From the NCBI GenBank assembly GCA_035646975.1, contig DASROJ010000015.1:1-7582 (forward strand): 7,582 nt of DNA. Direction: 5' to 3'. This DNA is from DASROJ01 sp035646975. Its GTDB lineage: Bacteria; Acidobacteriota; Polarisedimenticolia; JACPZX01; DASXTC01. A program made the translations under genes and the position numbers. The notes beneath the pieces were generated by a model. The model did not search any database. It worked only from the letters and a program-made list of their open reading frames with translations, and was not told the DNA's origin. The stretch's first letter is position 1. Each line of letters begins with the position of its first letter. Below are positions 5,834 to 7,582 of this stretch, piece by piece.

Positions 5834-7582
5834 AAGCCGGTTTCGCCACCAGGGTGTTCGGACAAGGAGGGATGCTCTCCAAGGTGCATCCAGGCTTCGA
5901 GCTGCGCCCCGGCCAGATACGGATGAGCCAGGCGGTGGCAGCGGCCATCGAAGACTCCGGCCACCTGCTGATGGAGGCGCCGACCGGCACGGGCAAGACG
6001 TTCGCCTACCTGGTGCCCGCCATCGAATCCGGGCGCAAGGTAGTCGTCTCCACCGGAACCAAGAACCTACAGGAGCAGCTGTTCTTCAAGGATCTGCCGG
6101 AGATCGAGAAGGTGCTCGGGCGGAAGATCCAATCCGCCTACATGAAGGGGCGGGACAATTACCTCTGCATCAAACGATTCAGGGAGTTCGAGGACGCCCC
6201 GGTGTTCGAGGAAGTGTCGGACGTCGACTTCCACGGCGCCCTTGACGCCTGGAGCGCGCAGACCCGGACCGGCGACCGCGCAGAGCTGGGCGATCTGCCC
6301 GACAACTTCCGCGCGTGGGACCGAATCAACGCGCGCGCCGACACCTGCCTCGGACAGCGCTGCCCCGACTTCGAGCCATGCTTTCTTACCCAGATGAGAA
6401 GAAACGCCGCCGAAGCGCAGGTCGTCGTCGTGAACCATCATCTGCTCATGGCCGATCTGGTTCTTCGCGACAGCGCCTTCGGACAGGTGATCCCCGACTA
6501 CTCGGTGCTGATCGTCGATGAGGCGCACGCGCTGGAAGACGTCGCCACCTCGCACCTGGGCCGGGCGGTCTCGTCGCGACAGGTCCACGAGCTGGCCTCG
6601 GACATGGAGCGCGCCCTGGGAGCCGGGCTCGAAGGGCAGGAAGCAGCGCGCCGACGCATCGACAACGTGCGCGTGGCCGCGAAGGATTTCTTCTCGCTGA
6701 TGGCGTCGCGCGAGACATCCGGCGCGCGCTTCACCCTGGACGGCTACCGGCGGGACGATCTGTGGCTCGCCACGGGCCGCGCCCTGCGCGAGAGCCTGAG
6801 CCAGTGCGAGACGTTGCTGCGTGAAGCCGATCCGGAGGCCGACCCGTCGCTGGCCAATCTGGTCGCGCGCGCGAAGGACCAGATGGCCACGATCGAGCTG
6901 ATCCTCTCCCCGGCAGACTCCGCCATGTCGCTCGTGACGTGGGGCGAGGTGCGCGGACGTGGCAGCGTGGCGCTCCAGGCGTCTCCCATCGACGTGTCCG
7001 AGCCGCTGCGCGAGATGCTCTTCTCTCAAGTCCCCACCGTGGTGCTGACCTCGGCGACGCTGGCCATCAACGACTCGTTCGAGTTCGTCAGGAGCCGGCT
7101 GGGCGTCGGCAAGGCCGTCGAGCTGGCGCTGGAATCTCCCTTCGACCCATCGCGCCAGGCGGTCCTCTACGTGCCGAAGGGGTTCCCCGAGCCTCGCCAT
7201 GAGGCGTTCATTCCGCGGCTTGCCGAAGAGCTGGGCCAGCTGCTGGACATCACGGGCGGGCGCGCCTTCATTCTGTTCACTTCATATTCCAACCTTCGCC
7301 GGGTGCGCGAGGCAATCGAACCGTCCACACCCTGGCCTCTGCTTGCGCAGGGTGACGCGTCGCGCCATGCGCTGCTGGAGAAGTTCCGCACCACTCCGGG
7401 CGCCGTGCTGCTGGCCACGTCGTCTTTCTGGCACGGCGTCGACGTGCAGGGAGAGGCCCTGAGCCTCGTGGTGATCGACAAGCTGCCCTTCGACGTCCCC
7501 AGCGACCCGATCGTCGCGGCGCGCATCGAGGCGCTGCGCCGCTCGGGCGGCAACCCATTCAAGGATTACCAAATCCCCGCAG
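5830..7582 (+). CDS. DinG/YoaA-family ATP-dependent helicase with 4Fe-4S cluster (cut by the right edge)
   Basis: The frame is open for 584 codons to the window edge with no stop. It is a superfamily-2 XPD-like 5'-3' DNA helicase: RPGQ (26-29), Walker A APTGTGKT (50-57), four cluster cysteines C113, C173, C178 and C184 (spaced as in DinG/XPD), VVVNHHLLMADL (199-210), DEAH box (230-233), LTSATL (406-411) and WHGVDVQGE (534-542). The arginine-finger motif VI should come just beyond the edge, so perhaps 60-100 residues are missing. No N-terminal exonuclease domain is present. I chose GTG 5830, which overlaps the glyA stop as GTGA: the family-typical VFGQGG (9-14) lies upstream of the first ATG (5872), and AAGGAGG sits too close to that ATG to serve it. 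GTG 5854 is an alternative. The family unwinds damaged, R-loop or structured DNA; the precise DinG or YoaA subgroup is undecided. Confidence 0.93.
   Translation, partial: MKAGFATRVFGQGGMLSKVHPGFELRPGQIRMSQAVAAAIEDSGHLLMEAPTGTGKTFAYLVPAIESGRKVVVSTGTKNLQEQLFFKDLPEIEKVLGRKIQSAYMKGRDNYLCIKRFREFEDAPVFEEVSDVDFHGALDAWSAQTRTGDRAELGDLPDNFRAWDRINARADTCLGQRCPDFEPCFLTQMRRNAAEAQVVVVNHHLLMADLVLRDSAFGQVIPDYSVLIVDEAHALEDVATSHLGRAVSSRQVHELASDMERALGAGLEGQEAARRRIDNVRVAAKDFFSLMASRETSGARFTLDGYRRDDLWLATGRALRESLSQCETLLREADPEADPSLANLVARAKDQMATIELILSPADSAMSLVTWGEVRGRGSVALQASPIDVSEPLREMLFSQVPTVVLTSATLAINDSFEFVRSRLGVGKAVELALESPFDPSRQAVLYVPKGFPEPRHEAFIPRLAEELGQLLDITGGRAFILFTSYSNLRRVREAIEPSTPWPLLAQGDASRHALLEKFRTTPGAVLLATSSFWHGVDVQGEALSLVVIDKLPFDVPSDPIVAARIEALRRSGGNPFKDYQIPA

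Noticed and set aside
6067..7200. Minus-strand open frame of 377 codons opposite the helicase
   Set aside because: The helicase motifs and cysteines are all in the plus-strand frame, which is open to the window edge; the antisense product has no recognisable domain.

Overview
The window is high-GC bacterial chromosomal DNA. Coding density is high, genes overlap by four bases, GTG and TTG starts occur, and third codon positions are strongly G/C. Nothing fixes the phylum. The style (type-2 dGTPase homologue, rpiB-glyA pair, DinG-type helicase, small secreted proteins of no known family) would fit Acidobacteriota, Myxococcota or a related deep lineage; this is a tentative inference. I see no tRNA, rRNA, CRISPR array, insertion sequence or prophage.

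Layout. Positions 1-818 carry two minus-strand genes for exported proteins of unknown function: the start of a Pro/Gln-rich protein that runs off the left edge, and a complete 170-residue protein with a CxxC and a basic tail. A strong hairpin terminator separates them. Positions 819-1127 are a divergent control region with one well-formed sigma70-type promoter facing each way, and a near-identical 14-base repeat at each promoter. From 1128 rightwards everything is on the plus strand: two translationally coupled polytopic membrane proteins of unknown function (1128-2719), a 47-base gap, and then a tight cluster of four genes. These are a dGTPase homologue, rpiB (ribose-5-phosphate isomerase B), glyA (serine hydroxymethyltransferase) and a DinG/YoaA-family iron-sulfur helicase cut by the right edge. 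Each junction in this cluster is a 4-base ATGA or GTGA overlap, so the four genes are very probably one translationally coupled operon.

How the genes fit together. RpiB supplies ribose-5-phosphate and GlyA supplies one-carbon units for purine and thymidylate synthesis. The dGTPase family degrades dNTPs, and DinG-type helicases act on damaged or structured DNA. The theme is nucleotide supply and genome maintenance.

The most notable observation is that the dGTPase homologue is full length and keeps the family fold signatures, but several active-site positions are changed: the HD dyad is HE, the catalytic His is Arg, and the neighbouring conserved His positions are Met, Tyr and Gln. It looks like a pseudoenzyme or a protein with new chemistry, kept in a housekeeping operon.
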